A stretch of DNA of 35,791 nucleotides from Desulfobacteraceae bacterium. Its GTDB lineage: Bacteria > Desulfobacterota > Desulfobacteria > Desulfobacterales > Desulfosalsimonadaceae. Position numbers and translations under genes: made by a program. The stretch is taken from positions 1-35,791 of the forward strand of contig JAABSL010000022.1 of the NCBI GenBank assembly GCA_011390415.1. The letters are read 5' to 3'. The notes under the pieces were generated by a model that worked only from the letters and a program-made list of their open reading frames with translations, was not told where the DNA came from and searched no databases. Below are positions 17,921-29,006 of the stretch, one piece after another (the first letter of the stretch is position 1; each line of letters begins with the position of its first letter).

Positions 17921-19789
17921 TTATTTTTTCGACATAATCGTTGTATTATCTACCATATTATTTAAGTAAGACACAATCATTTCCTTGGCAATGGGGCCGG
18001 CACCGCTGGAGCCGTGCTTTCCGTGTTCCACCAGCACCGACACCACAATTTCAGGTTTTTCCGTGGGCGCATATCCCACAAACCAGGCATGGGAATCATA
18101 TGAAACGGATTTTTTCTTGTTTTCCATTTCTTTTTCCGTTTTCAGGCTGACCACCTGGGCCGTGCCGGTTTTGCCGCTGATATCGATTTCTTTATCATAA
18201 ACATACCAGTGGGCAGTGCCGTGACGGTCGTTTACCACCTCTCTTAAGCCGTTTTGGATAAGATCCAGTGTTTGCGGGCTAACCGGCAGCTTTCCGATGA
18301 TTTCCGGCTGCCCGGTTTTGACAATCTGACCGCCCACCGTTTGAACTTTTTTTAAAATCCGGGGCCGGTATTCAGTGCCGCCGTTGGCTACGGCACCGAA
18401 CAGTACCGCGATTTGAAGCGGGGTGACCAGGTTGTAGCCCTGCCCGATGGCGATGGATAAATTTTCTCCTCCCTGCCATGAAATCCCGGTCCGTCTTTTT
18501 TTCCAGGCCGCCGTGGGTATCAATCCGTCTGACTCATTCTCAAGATTAATTCCGGTTCGGGAGCCCAGGCCGCAGCCCTTTGCATACCAGGCCATTCGAT
18601 CCACGCCAAGCTTTCTGCCGACCTGATAGAAAAAAACATCACAGGACTGGGCGATCGCATCGGTAATATTGACTTTTCCGTGTCCCTCCTTTTTCCAGCA
18701 GCCATAGCTCCGGTTTCCATAGGAATAACTCCCGGGACAGTAGAAGGTCGTATTTTCATCAATCAGCCCTTCTTCAAGGGCGGCAATGGCCGTCACAATC
18801 TTATATGTTGATGCCGGCGGATATAAGCCTTGGAGCGCTTTGTTCATCATGGGCCGATGCGGATCGGAAACCAGCTGCTGCCACTGGTCCGAAGAGATGC
18901 CATTGATAAAATCATTCTGGCTGTATGTGGGACTGCTGGCCATTGCCAGAATTTCTCCGGAATTTGGATCCATGGCGACAATGGCGCCGATTTGATCCTT
19001 TAACTGGGCTTCGGCGATTGTTTGCAGCTCAAAATCAATGGTCAGGTAAATATTGTTTCCGGGTTCCGATTCCACGGTATCCAGAATTTTTACCACCTGC
19101 CCGATGGCATTCACCTGGACAATCCGGCCGCCGGGAACACCGCTTAAATCGGCATCATAAGATTTTTCAATCCCGTAGCGCCCGATAAAATCGCCGCTTT
19201 CCTTGTACCTGTAGGTATCGTTTTTAAGTTCCGCTGCATTGATTTCTCCCAGATACCCGATGAGATGAGACGCCAGGGAATCATAAATATAATTCCGGCG
19301 GGAATTTATATCAATCATGACCCCGGGGATTTCAAACCGATGGGCGGAAACAGGCGCCAGGGCATCCCGGCCGATGTCTTTTTTCAACAGCTGCGGCCGA
19401 TAGCCGTATTTGATTTTACCGGCACTGACCTTTTCACAAATTTCGTCTGCAAATTCGGGAACATGGCGCAGGAGCTTATCGATGGTCTTTTCGATGGGCT
19501 TGGCATCGCAGGGAATAATACTTAAATCAAATGAGGGCCTGTTTTCCACCAGCAGATTACCGTTGCGGTCAAAAACAAGGCCCCGGACCGGTTTAACGCG
19601 CTGAATCCGGATGCAGTTATTCTTGGACATTTTATAATAGTGATCACCGGCAATGATCTGAAGGTAAAACAGCCGGGCCGCTAAAAGGCTGAACGCGGCA
19701 AAAACGACCATCATAATGCCGAACAGGCGCTTTCTGAACCACTCGTTGTCCACATTATAAAAAAACTGGTGGAAATTATTCGAAGCCAT
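17921..19789 (-). CDS. mrdA: Penicillin-binding protein 2 (elongasome transpeptidase)
   Basis: Class B PBP that cross-links new peptidoglycan along the cell side wall with RodA and MreBCD. The 622 residues have one N-terminal membrane helix (about 22-42), a dimerisation/pedestal domain with RGLVFDRNGNLLVENRPSFDLS, and a transpeptidase domain with catalytic Ser327 in PPASTYK, SCD at 382-384 and KTGT in SGKTGTAQ. The ATG at 19789 is preferred to a TTG three bases upstream, given AAGGG six bases before it. It follows mreD by 50 nt. The beta-lactam target motifs are all intact. Confidence 0.97.
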   Translation of the reverse strand: MASNNFHQFFYNVDNEWFRKRLFGIMMVVFAAFSLLAARLFYLQIIAGDHYYKMSKNNCIRIQRVKPVRGLVFDRNGNLLVENRPSFDLSIIPCDAKPIEKTIDKLLRHVPEFADEICEKVSAGKIKYGYRPQLLKKDIGRDALAPVSAHRFEIPGVMIDINSRRNYIYDSLASHLIGYLGEINAAELKNDTYRYKESGDFIGRYGIEKSYDADLSGVPGGRIVQVNAIGQVVKILDTVESEPGNNIYLTIDFELQTIAEAQLKDQIGAIVAMDPNSGEILAMASSPTYSQNDFINGISSDQWQQLVSDPHRPMMNKALQGLYPPASTYKIVTAIAALEEGLIDENTTFYCPGSYSYGNRSYGCWKKEGHGKVNITDAIAQSCDVFFYQVGRKLGVDRMAWYAKGCGLGSRTGINLENESDGLIPTAAWKKRRTGISWQGGENLSIAIGQGYNLVTPLQIAVLFGAVANGGTEYRPRILKKVQTVGGQIVKTGQPEIIGKLPVSPQTLDLIQNGLREVVNDRHGTAHWYVYDKEIDISGKTGTAQVVSLKTEKEMENKKKSVSYDSHAWFVGYAPTEKPEIVVSVLVEHGKHGSSGAGPIAKEMIVSYLNNMVDNTTIMSKK

Positions 19790-19839
19790 CAAGTGCCCTT
19801 ATACGCATAAACAACGCTTTCATCCAAAACACCACCGGG

Positions 19840-20355
19840 TTAAACCTTCTCCCGCAATCCGCCGGTAATCAGCTTATCAATTTCATTGAACAGATAATCA
19901 AACAGATGATACACCAGCGGACTGGATATCAGCGCCCATATAAGCTGCACGGCCACTATACCTGCGGCATAAATGGATAGATTAAAACTGACGGTCTGCA
20001 ACGAAATCACCATGCCGAAAATCAGATTTTCCAGAAGCACGGACAAAATCACGACAATTTGAAACAATACGGAATTGTTAAAGTGGAAATAAACGGTTGT
20101 GGTTCTGAAGCAAATGAGAATTAACAGATAGGTAATAATATAGACCCCGACATGTCCACCGGATAAGAGATCCATCAGGCATCCGGATATTAAAATCACC
20201 GGCAGAATACCGATGCTGGACCTGAAAAGCGTCAGATACACCACAAACGGAATGAACAGATCATATTGAGCAAAAAGCCGCGGAAAATTCGGCAGCAGTG
20301 CGGTCTGAATGCAGATCAGCATAATGGAAAAAATAAAATATACGAAAAAATGCAT
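19840..20355 (-). CDS. mreD: Rod shape-determining protein MreD
   Basis: Inner-membrane component of the elongasome. The 171 residues are mostly hydrophobic, with about five or six membrane helices and a short acidic/basic C-terminal tail. The pattern PNFPRLFAQYDLFIPFVVYLTL and LMDLLSGGHVGVYIITYLLI fits MreD, whose primary sequence is weakly conserved. Its ATG overlaps the mreC stop codon by one base (TGATG). Position between mreC and mrdA makes the call secure. Confidence 0.92.
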   Translation of the reverse strand: MHFFVYFIFSIMLICIQTALLPNFPRLFAQYDLFIPFVVYLTLFRSSIGILPVILISGCLMDLLSGGHVGVYIITYLLILICFRTTTVYFHFNNSVLFQIVVILSVLLENLIFGMVISLQTVSFNLSIYAAGIVAVQLIWALISSPLVYHLFDYLFNEIDKLITGGLREKV

Positions 20356-21191
20356 CAGTCCTCCACAAGGTCGGGGTGTGGAGCATCCAATATTATCATG
20401 ACTTCTTCAAGTTTGGTAAAATCCACATACGGGGTCAGTTCAACATCCTGAAAAAGTCCCGAATTTCTGCGAAGCACCTTTGATATATGCCCCACCCGAA
20501 ACCCTTTGGGGTATATATTGTCAAATCCGGAAGTCACCACGGTGTCTCCGATTTTGATATCCAGTTTCCGCAGCGCATAATCAAACCGGCACAGGCTTCC
20601 GGTTATGCCCTGGGCAAGACCGCGGGCACGGGTGCGCTGAACCAGCGCATCCACTGAACTGTTGCGGTCGATGATCAAAAGCACTTTTGAATCTTTATCC
20701 GCTGCGGTAAGGACGTACCCGACAATTCCTTCCGGCACAATCACCGGGCATCCGGCAACGACCCCTTCGTCGGTTCCTTTATTGATAACAATTGTCTGAT
20801 ACCAGGGGGACGGATCCTTGGCGATCACTTCAGCGGATTCGAGATTAAACGGACTTTGCTGTTTCAGTTTGACAAATTCCCTGAGACGCGCATTGGCCAG
20901 TTCAATTTCCCGGCATTCGTTGTTTTTATTGATCGCCCAGGCCAGTTGTTCCCGCAGCTGATCATTTTCTTTGGCAACGGAAATTAAAAAAAAATAATGC
21001 GACCAGATGTCGTCCATGGCATTGATGGAAGATGAAAATGCCGCCTGAAAGGGCGAGGCAATAAATAAAGCCGATCGGGTAGCGATATCTCCGACGGAAG
21101 ACTTCCGCAGATAGGCAAAGGAGAAGACAATTATGTAGAGGGCAATCAAAATCACCGCCCCCACAGTTACCATCGTTTTCTTGGAAAACAT
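20355..21191 (-). CDS. mreC: Rod shape-determining protein MreC
   Basis: Periplasmic scaffold of the elongasome that activates PBP2. The 278 residues have an N-terminal membrane helix (about 7-28), a coiled coil around 70-100 (SVAKENDQLREQLAWAINKNNE), and the MreC beta-barrel domains with VIAKDPSPWYQTIVINKGTDEGV, GIVGYVLTA and DTVVTSGFDNIYPKGFRVG. It follows mreB by only 3 nt and overlaps mreD by one base, so the three genes form one operon. Confidence 0.96.
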   Translation of the reverse strand: MFSKKTMVTVGAVILIALYIIVFSFAYLRKSSVGDIATRSALFIASPFQAAFSSSINAMDDIWSHYFFLISVAKENDQLREQLAWAINKNNECREIELANARLREFVKLKQQSPFNLESAEVIAKDPSPWYQTIVINKGTDEGVVAGCPVIVPEGIVGYVLTAADKDSKVLLIIDRNSSVDALVQRTRARGLAQGITGSLCRFDYALRKLDIKIGDTVVTSGFDNIYPKGFRVGHISKVLRRNSGLFQDVELTPYVDFTKLEEVMIILDAPHPDLVED

Positions 21192-21194
21192 TGA

Positions 21195-22277
<1,083 letters not shown>

Positions 22278-22344
22278 CTAACTAACAGCGTCGGGAAATC
22301 CGCCGTGATTGGATAAATGTATTGGCTACCAGAATTAGTCTTTC

Positions 22345-22372
22345 ATTACAAGAACAAAATCCTGTTGTTCAA
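22345..22372 (-). promoter_or_regulatory. Likely promoter of mreB operon
   Basis: Minus strand: -35 TTGAAC (22372-22367), 16-nt spacer, -10 TGTAAT (22350-22345), about 110 nt upstream of mreB. Four of six bases match in the -35 and five of six in the -10. Confidence 0.5.
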
Positions 22373-22406
22373 CCCGCAAAACGCTTTTCGTTCCTGACCA
22401 TGGTTT

Positions 22407-22432
22407 CGGCCGATTGATGATGAATTCGGCCG
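22407..22432. repeat. GC-rich hairpin after the hydrolase gene
   Basis: Two copies of the self-complementary CGGCCG (22407-22412 and 22427-22432) can pair across a 14-nt AT-rich loop, 10 nt after the stop codon of the upstream hydrolase gene. No U-run follows, so this is at best a factor-dependent terminator or an mRNA 3' end stabiliser. Confidence 0.4.
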
Positions 22433-22441
22433 GAAAAAGGA

Positions 22442-23539
22442 TCAGGACCCGCTTCTCAGTCGATGCATTACCTGGTTGTGAATCAGGGGCCTGAATTGTT
22501 TTATCCGGTCATTTTCGCGCGACGGATGAATGCGATTGGTCAGCAGGACAACAATCACCTGCTGTTTCAGATCCATCCAGAAGGAAGTACCGGTAAAACC
22601 CAGATGTCCGACCGTATGTTGCCGGTCAAACAATTCTCCGCTGCTGGAACCCTGCGGTGAAGGCGTATCAAACCCGGGTGTGCGTTCATGGGACGGATTT
22701 TTTTGAAGAAACAAGTGAACCACATCCGGCTGAAAAATTTTTGGGGGCGATTTTTCATAAAAGGCATTGAACAGTTCCATAAGAATGGCGTGCACGGATT
22801 CCGATGTGCCGAACAAACCGGCATGCCCTGCCACACCGCCCATCACATAAGCATTGTCATCATGGACCTGACCGGAAAGCAGTTTCTGCCGCCAGGGACA
22901 AAATTCAGTTGCCGCAAAATGCTTATCCGGAAGGTCCGCTTTTGTCTGCGGGTGACGCGCAATATAAAACAGATCTTTCATCCCCAAGGGCGCATATACT
23001 TTTTCCCGGACAAAGGCGTCGAGCCCCTGTCCGGATAATTGCTCAATCACCCATTCCAGAAGCATGAAACCGATATCGGAATACCGGGTGGTTTTACCGA
23101 TTTCAGACACCAGCGGTTCTGAAATCAGCCGGTTTCGCAGCGCATCCTTCCGGCGGTCAAAAGCCAGGTGCCTGATGTCGATATAATACGGGCGGTAATC
23201 CGGCAAACCGGCGGTATGATACAGCAGGTGCTGAATTTGGATTTCGGCCTTGGGTGTATTGCAAAAATCAGGAATAATGGCACAAAGGCGCTGATCCAGG
23301 GTGATTTTTTCCTCCTGCACGAGTACCATCACGGCCAGGGCCGTTGCCAGGGGCTTGGTCAAAGACGCCAGGTCAAACAGGGTATCAAGGGCAACCGGCC
23401 GGCCGGTGTATATATTGGCCAGTCCGTAGGCCCTGTTGAAAATCATGCGGCCGGCTTGGGAAACCAGCAGCTGGGCCCCGGGGAAGATATTGTCGGCAAC
23501 TGCCTGCCGCATCAGCCCGTCAATGTCGATGGAATCCAT
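22442..23539 (-). CDS. Serine beta-lactamase-fold hydrolase, possible muropeptide amidase
   Basis: Class C beta-lactamase/EstB-type serine hydrolase of 365 residues without a signal peptide, so probably cytoplasmic. The SxxK nucleophile motif is SLTK (Ser59), the second motif is YSD at 153-155, and the third region has HLGFTGTSFW near 305. LLYHTAGLPDYRPYY is typical of the family. Its place right after ldcA suggests peptidoglycan recycling: B. subtilis AmiE, a muramyl-alanine amidase, belongs to this same fold. An esterase is the main alternative. The ATG at 23539 is preferred since GGGTGAG precedes it; an in-frame ATG at 23551 has no ribosome site. Confidence 0.85.
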   Translation of the reverse strand: MDSIDIDGLMRQAVADNIFPGAQLLVSQAGRMIFNRAYGLANIYTGRPVALDTLFDLASLTKPLATALAVMVLVQEEKITLDQRLCAIIPDFCNTPKAEIQIQHLLYHTAGLPDYRPYYIDIRHLAFDRRKDALRNRLISEPLVSEIGKTTRYSDIGFMLLEWVIEQLSGQGLDAFVREKVYAPLGMKDLFYIARHPQTKADLPDKHFAATEFCPWRQKLLSGQVHDDNAYVMGGVAGHAGLFGTSESVHAILMELFNAFYEKSPPKIFQPDVVHLFLQKNPSHERTPGFDTPSPQGSSSGELFDRQHTVGHLGFTGTSFWMDLKQQVIVVLLTNRIHPSRENDRIKQFRPLIHNQVMHRLRSGS

Positions 23540-23570
23540 ATACTCACCCATAACTTACGCCGAAAGGCTG

Positions 23571-24473
23571 TCAGGAAAACAGCGATTCGGAAAAGGAAAG
23601 CAGACCGCTGTCTGTGTCCAGGGTGGCCCGGATGCCAAACGGAACGGATAAATTCGGTTCATCATGCCCGATGCTGAACCCTGCCAGAACCGGGATCGAA
23701 TCTTTTGCAAAATTGTCGTAAAAGATCTGATAAACGTCTGCCGGATCACCGCAACCGGTAAAAGCGCCCAGCACAATGCCGTAAATTTGCTCAAAACATC
23801 CTGCCATTTTCATTTGCGTCAGCATGCGGTCAATCCGGTAAGGCGATTCCCCGATGTCTTCAAGCAGCAGTAGGTGTCCGGAAAAATCCGGCGCAAACGG
23901 CGTTCCCACCAAATGGCATAATGTGGTGAGATTGCCGCCGGTCAGTGTCCCGGATGCCCGGCCGGCATGGACGGTTACCGGATCGGCGGACGGGATGGAC
24001 AGGTTCTGATCGGTTAACAGGATTTCAGAAAACGCGTGTTTGGTCGGTTCAGTGGCATTGGCAAGGGATTCGATCATCGGGCCGTGGAGTGAAACAAGTC
24101 CGCACCGGCTAAACAGCGAATTCAGCAGAACCGTTATATCACTGCACCCGACTAGCAGTTTCGGATTTTGGGCAATCTGATTAAAATCAATTAAGGAAAG
24201 CAGCCGGAGCGACCCATAGCCGCCCCGGGCACAGATGATGCCTTTGATATCGCTGTCCGCGAACATGGCATTTAATGCCCGGGCACGAATAGCATCCGTC
24301 CCGGCCAGATATTTTTTCTGCTCAAAAATCGTTTCCGGGAAAAAGACCCTGAATCCAAGGTCTTTAATAAAGCTGAGGCCTTTTTGAAATTTGTCTTTGT
24401 CAAAAGGGCTTGATGGCGCAATGATTCCCAGTGTATCGCCCGGAACGGGCCGGGCCGGTTTTTGGGGATGCAC
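23571..24473 (-). CDS. ldcA: LD-carboxypeptidase (S66 family)
   Basis: Cytoplasmic peptidase that removes the terminal D-Ala from muropeptide tetrapeptides during wall recycling. The 300 residues show PVPGDTLGIIAPSSPFD at the start, RGGYGSLRLL, the nucleophile Ser in VGCSDITVLL, the Glu in LLLLEDIGESPYRIDRML, and the His in FSIGHDEPNLSVPFG, which together match the Ser-Glu-His triad of the family. The start is uncertain: a GTG at 24473, four bases after the pyrG stop, gives a normal N terminus; a TTG at 24518 would overlap pyrG by 41 nt. Neither has a good ribosome site, so coupling to pyrG is likely. Confidence 0.93.
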   Translation of the reverse strand: MHPQKPARPVPGDTLGIIAPSSPFDKDKFQKGLSFIKDLGFRVFFPETIFEQKKYLAGTDAIRARALNAMFADSDIKGIICARGGYGSLRLLSLIDFNQIAQNPKLLVGCSDITVLLNSLFSRCGLVSLHGPMIESLANATEPTKHAFSEILLTDQNLSIPSADPVTVHAGRASGTLTGGNLTTLCHLVGTPFAPDFSGHLLLLEDIGESPYRIDRMLTQMKMAGCFEQIYGIVLGAFTGCGDPADVYQIFYDNFAKDSIPVLAGFSIGHDEPNLSVPFGIRATLDTDSGLLSFSESLFS

Positions 24474-24477
24474 GGGC

Positions 24478-26142
24478 CTAGCTGCCGCTTTCAGCCGGTT
24501 TTCCGATTTTTTTTTCAAGGGATGCCCGGATAAAATCTTTAAACAGCGGATGGGGATTCATGGGCCGCGATTTAAATTCCGGATGGAACTGACACCCGAG
24601 AAACCAGGGATGATCTTCCAATTCGACAATTTCAACAAGGTCTTCTCGAGGCGACAGGCCGGTAATGCGCAGGCCGCTTTGCTCCAGGACTTGCATAAAT
24701 GCATTGTTGAATTCATACCGGTGCCGGTGCCGTTCTGAAATTTTTCCCACCTGATATGCCTTGAATGCATGGGAATCTTTTTTGGTCAGCTTGCACGGAT
24801 AAGCGCCAAGCCGCATGGTCCCGCCCTTTTCAGAGTTGCCATCCCTTTTTTGCACGGACTGGGTTTTTTCATCAAACCATTCCCGCATCAGATAGATTAC
24901 CGGGGATGCGGTATCCTCATCGAATTCAGAACTGTGGGCATCCTTGATGTTGGCAACATGCCGGGCAAACTCGACCACCGCAAGCTGCATGCCCAGACAG
25001 ATGCCAAAATACGGGATCTTGTTTTCCCGGGCATATTTAACGGACAGAATTTTACCCTCAACCCCCCGGGAACCAAAACCGCCGGGCACTAAAATGCCAT
25101 CCGCGTCTGAAAGCATTTCTTCAAAATTGCCTTCATCCATGGTACCGGAGTCGATGAACAGCAGATCAACCACGGTATCATTATCCACGCCGCCGTGGAA
25201 CAGGGCCTCGTTTAAACTCTTATATGATTCGGTCAGGTCGGTGTATTTACCCACAACAGCGATTTTTACCGAATGCTTCGGATTCTGAATTTTTTCAATA
25301 AGCTTCCGCCAGGGGTCAAGGCGCGGGGCGCCGGTCCAAACGTTTAACAGCTCAAGAATCTTCTGATCCAGGCCTTCCTGGTTAAATACCAGGGGCACTT
25401 CATAGATGCAGTCCACGTCTTTGGCGGTAATAACCGCATCCTTGCTGACATTGCAGAACAGGGCGATCTTTGACTTTATTTCATCCGACAGAAAGCGATC
25501 GGTCCGGCAGAGCAAAATATCCGGCTGAATACCGATACTTCGGAGTTCCTTGACGCTGTGCTGGGTGGGTTTTGTCTTTACTTCCCCGGCTGTGGGGATA
25601 TACGGTACAAAGGTCAGGTGGATGTAAAGCACATTTTCCTTGCCCACGTCAAACCGGAACTGCCGGATCGCTTCAAGAAACGGAAGGCTTTCGATATCGC
25701 CGATGGTGCCGCCGATTTCAACAATCACGATATCCACGTCATCCACGCACAGCTTGATGCTGTTTTTGATTTCATCCGTGATGTGCGGTATCACCTGAAC
25801 CGTTCCGCCGAGATAATCTCCGCGTCTTTCCTTGGTGATCACCGAATTATAAATTTTACCCGTGGTAAAATTATGGTCAACGGTTAACCGGACATTCACA
25901 AACCGCTCATAATGCCCCAGATCGAGGTCTGTTTCGGTGCCGTCATCGGTTACAAACACTTCCCCATGCTGAAACGGATTCATGGTTCCGGGATCCACAT
26001 TAATATACGGATCCAGTTTCAGCAAAGAGACCTTCAGCCCCCTGCTTTCCAAAAGCGCGCCGATGCATGCGGAAGCAAGCCCTTTTCCCAGAGATGATAA
26101 CACCCCGCCCGTAACAAATATGAACTTTGTCTTTTCTGCCAT
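24478..26142 (-). CDS. pyrG: CTP synthase
   Basis: Makes CTP from UTP, ATP and glutamine, the last step of pyrimidine nucleotide synthesis. The 554 residues carry the N-terminal synthetase domain ([45 protein letters not shown]) and a class I glutamine amidotransferase domain with [13 protein letters not shown] (nucleophile Cys) and the C-terminal GCQFHPEF His with its following Glu. The ATG at 26142 lies 8 nt after GAGG and is preferred to a TTG at 26148. It follows the LolA-like gene by 44 nt and precedes ldcA. Confidence 0.98.
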   Translation of the reverse strand: MAEKTKFIFVTGGVLSSLGKGLASACIGALLESRGLKVSLLKLDPYINVDPGTMNPFQHGEVFVTDDGTETDLDLGHYERFVNVRLTVDHNFTTGKIYNSVITKERRGDYLGGTVQVIPHITDEIKNSIKLCVDDVDIVIVEIGGTIGDIESLPFLEAIRQFRFDVGKENVLYIHLTFVPYIPTAGEVKTKPTQHSVKELRSIGIQPDILLCRTDRFLSDEIKSKIALFCNVSKDAVITAKDVDCIYEVPLVFNQEGLDQKILELLNVWTGAPRLDPWRKLIEKIQNPKHSVKIAVVGKYTDLTESYKSLNEALFHGGVDNDTVVDLLFIDSGTMDEGNFEEMLSDADGILVPGGFGSRGVEGKILSVKYARENKIPYFGICLGMQLAVVEFARHVANIKDAHSSEFDEDTASPVIYLMREWFDEKTQSVQKRDGNSEKGGTMRLGAYPCKLTKKDSHAFKAYQVGKISERHRHRYEFNNAFMQVLEQSGLRITGLSPREDLVEIVELEDHPWFLGCQFHPEFKSRPMNPHPLFKDFIRASLEKKIGKPAESGS

Positions 26143-26186
26143 TTGCAAGTCCTCAATAATTAAATCGCATTCAGTTATTCATATAC

Positions 26187-27041
26187 TTATTCATATATCC
26201 GGTTAAATTCTTTGATGCGTCTTTGAATGTCGTTTTGTCTGATCACGTCCTTATCTTCGATGATACCCGGAGAATAAATTGTTTTTAAATTGTCGATATC
26301 AAACAGGTCTCCTGCAAACTGCGGATTGGTTTGCACCTCCTGAACCGTCATTGTCCGGATCAGTTGCCTGGCCTGATAAAACTCAATTTTATCCGGATAC
26401 CGCGAGTTGTAATGACTTTTCCAGTCGGAATATATAATCTCCTTATGTTCTGCAATCCCCTGCACAGTTGAAGTTTCAACAATCCATCGCACCGGCTGGA
26501 ACGTGTCTTTGGCAATCCAGAGCTGGGGGACCGATTCGTCAGGATATTGGGCACCGATGATATAGCAGATCATCCCCTGATACCGTCCCAGACTGGTAAC
26601 GGAAAAATTAATCCCCAGAGATTCGAGTTTTTTGACCAGTTGTTTTCGTGAGCGGTAAAAAAAAACATCCTTGTAATGATCCGCCCATATTTCAGATTCC
26701 GCAACAATCCGGCCGTCAATCACCGTCAGGGCCTTATCCGACGAGACCACATGAATCCGCTGCAGGTCCTTCGCGTCAATGTCTGCCCGGAATTCTTCCG
26801 GAATACGATAATAGACCCGCTGCTCATATACTTTATTAATGATTTCAATATGAGAATCAAAAAAAGCCACCTGCTGTTGGAGCGAAAGCGTTCCGGGAAA
26901 ATTATTTTCAGCGATCATCAGCTGAATAATATGTTCACCTTTAAGGACATATGCATTTGCCGGACCCGCCATCAGCAATACCAGAAACAACAAACCGGCA
27001 TAAAAAGGAATCTTCATTTTAAAGGTACGGATCCGGTGCAT
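26187..27041 (-). CDS. LolA-like exported protein, uncharacterised
   Basis: A 284-residue protein with a clear signal peptide: a basic start (MHRIRTFKMK), a hydrophobic core (IPFYAGLLFLVLLMAG) and a cleavage site after ANA near residue 30. There is no lipobox Cys. The mature part is beta-rich with a late segment (VPQLWIAKDTFQPVRWIVE, EIIYSDWKSHYNSRYPDKIEFYQ) that resembles the LolA/LolB sorting-protein fold, where substrate lipid acyl chains sit in a half-barrel. This is a fold-level impression, not a motif match. It starts 10 nt after the eno stop; no strong ribosome site is visible, and an ATG at 27017 is the alternative. A periplasmic role in lipoprotein or lipid handling is inferred. Confidence 0.65.
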   Translation of the reverse strand: MHRIRTFKMKIPFYAGLLFLVLLMAGPANAYVLKGEHIIQLMIAENNFPGTLSLQQQVAFFDSHIEIINKVYEQRVYYRIPEEFRADIDAKDLQRIHVVSSDKALTVIDGRIVAESEIWADHYKDVFFYRSRKQLVKKLESLGINFSVTSLGRYQGMICYIIGAQYPDESVPQLWIAKDTFQPVRWIVETSTVQGIAEHKEIIYSDWKSHYNSRYPDKIEFYQARQLIRTMTVQEVQTNPQFAGDLFDIDNLKTIYSPGIIEDKDVIRQNDIQRRIKEFNRIYE

Positions 27042-27051
27042 TGGCAAAAGA

Positions 27052-28359
<1,308 letters not shown>

Positions 28360-28385
28360 TTAAGGGGCTTGGCGTTGTGATGATC

Positions 28386-28413
28386 TTGACAAAAATTTGA
28401 CAAATGATACGAT
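28386..28413 (+). promoter_or_regulatory. Promoter of the plus-strand unknown gene
   Basis: Perfect -35 TTGACA (28386-28391), 16-nt spacer, -10 TACGAT (28408-28413), about 58 nt upstream of the ATG at 28471. A second TTGACA overlaps at 28397-28402 with a weaker -10. No equally good minus-strand promoter for eno was found in the same interval. Confidence 0.6.
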
Positions 28414-28470
28414 TTAAATATTTTAGTGTCAAGTTATCAAACATGCTTTTTTACTATCGGGTTTATATTA

Positions 28471-28875
28471 ATGAAAAAAGACAATCTGTATTCGCTGGCA
28501 CATCTTGTGGTCGCCGCTATAAGAATTCATGAACATACCCATTGCGTACCGCCGACCATCGAAAATATCTGTGATATTCTTTCAATTTCCTTAGAGGAAG
28601 GAAACCGCCTGTGTCTGAAGCTAAACGACATGGGAATTATTGATGCACTGCAAAAACCCGGCGGCACCCGTCTTTTTATTAAAAACCATCTGGCCGTCGA
28701 AGAAATTCCCGACCAGCCGGAAAGCAACAACCTGCAATCCGAACTGGATCAGTTCAAAAAAACCCGAGAGGCGCAAATCAAAAAGATTAAATCCATTCAG
28801 TCGGAAGCGGCGGAAAAGAAAAAAAAGCTTCATGAAGAACTTGAACAAAAGCTTAAAAGTATAAAAAAATATTAA
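28471..28875 (+). CDS. Unknown winged-helix plus coiled-coil protein
   Basis: I do not recognise the family. The 134 residues fall into two parts. Residues 1-75 look like a small winged helix-turn-helix: LAHLVVAAIRIHEHTHCVPPT, then ENICDILSISLEEGNRLCLKLNDMGII, then a basic wing (KPGGTRLFIKNH). Residues 85-134 are a highly charged coiled coil rich in Lys, Glu and Gln, ending KLKSIKKY. No signal peptide or membrane helix. A frame extends upstream to GTG at 28426, but the ATG at 28471 gives a better N terminus. The gene has its own promoter and is divergent from eno. A DNA-binding or ribosome/RNA-associated role is possible but unproven. Confidence 0.8.
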   Translation: MKKDNLYSLAHLVVAAIRIHEHTHCVPPTIENICDILSISLEEGNRLCLKLNDMGIIDALQKPGGTRLFIKNHLAVEEIPDQPESNNLQSELDQFKKTREAQIKKIKSIQSEAAEKKKKLHEELEQKLKSIKKY

Positions 28876-28895
28876 TAAATATGATATTAATCATC

Positions 28896-28968
28896 GGGCG
28901 AGCGCCCTCCCCCGCCTGATAAAATTGGCCAACGCCTCCCAACCCGTGCGGGCGAATGGCATTCGCCC
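28896..28968. repeat. Two small GC-rich palindromes (REP-like)
   Basis: GGGCG-AG-CGCCC at 28896-28907 and GGGCGAATG-G-CATTCGCCC at 28950-28968. The second shares the core ATGGCATTC with two sites near 34.1 kb. They lie just after the unknown plus-strand gene and before the MITE-like element. They may form mRNA 3' hairpins. Confidence 0.7.
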
Positions 28969-29006
28969 CTTTATGCATCCCCCCGCATTCCAGCCGAAGC
29001 CTCATC

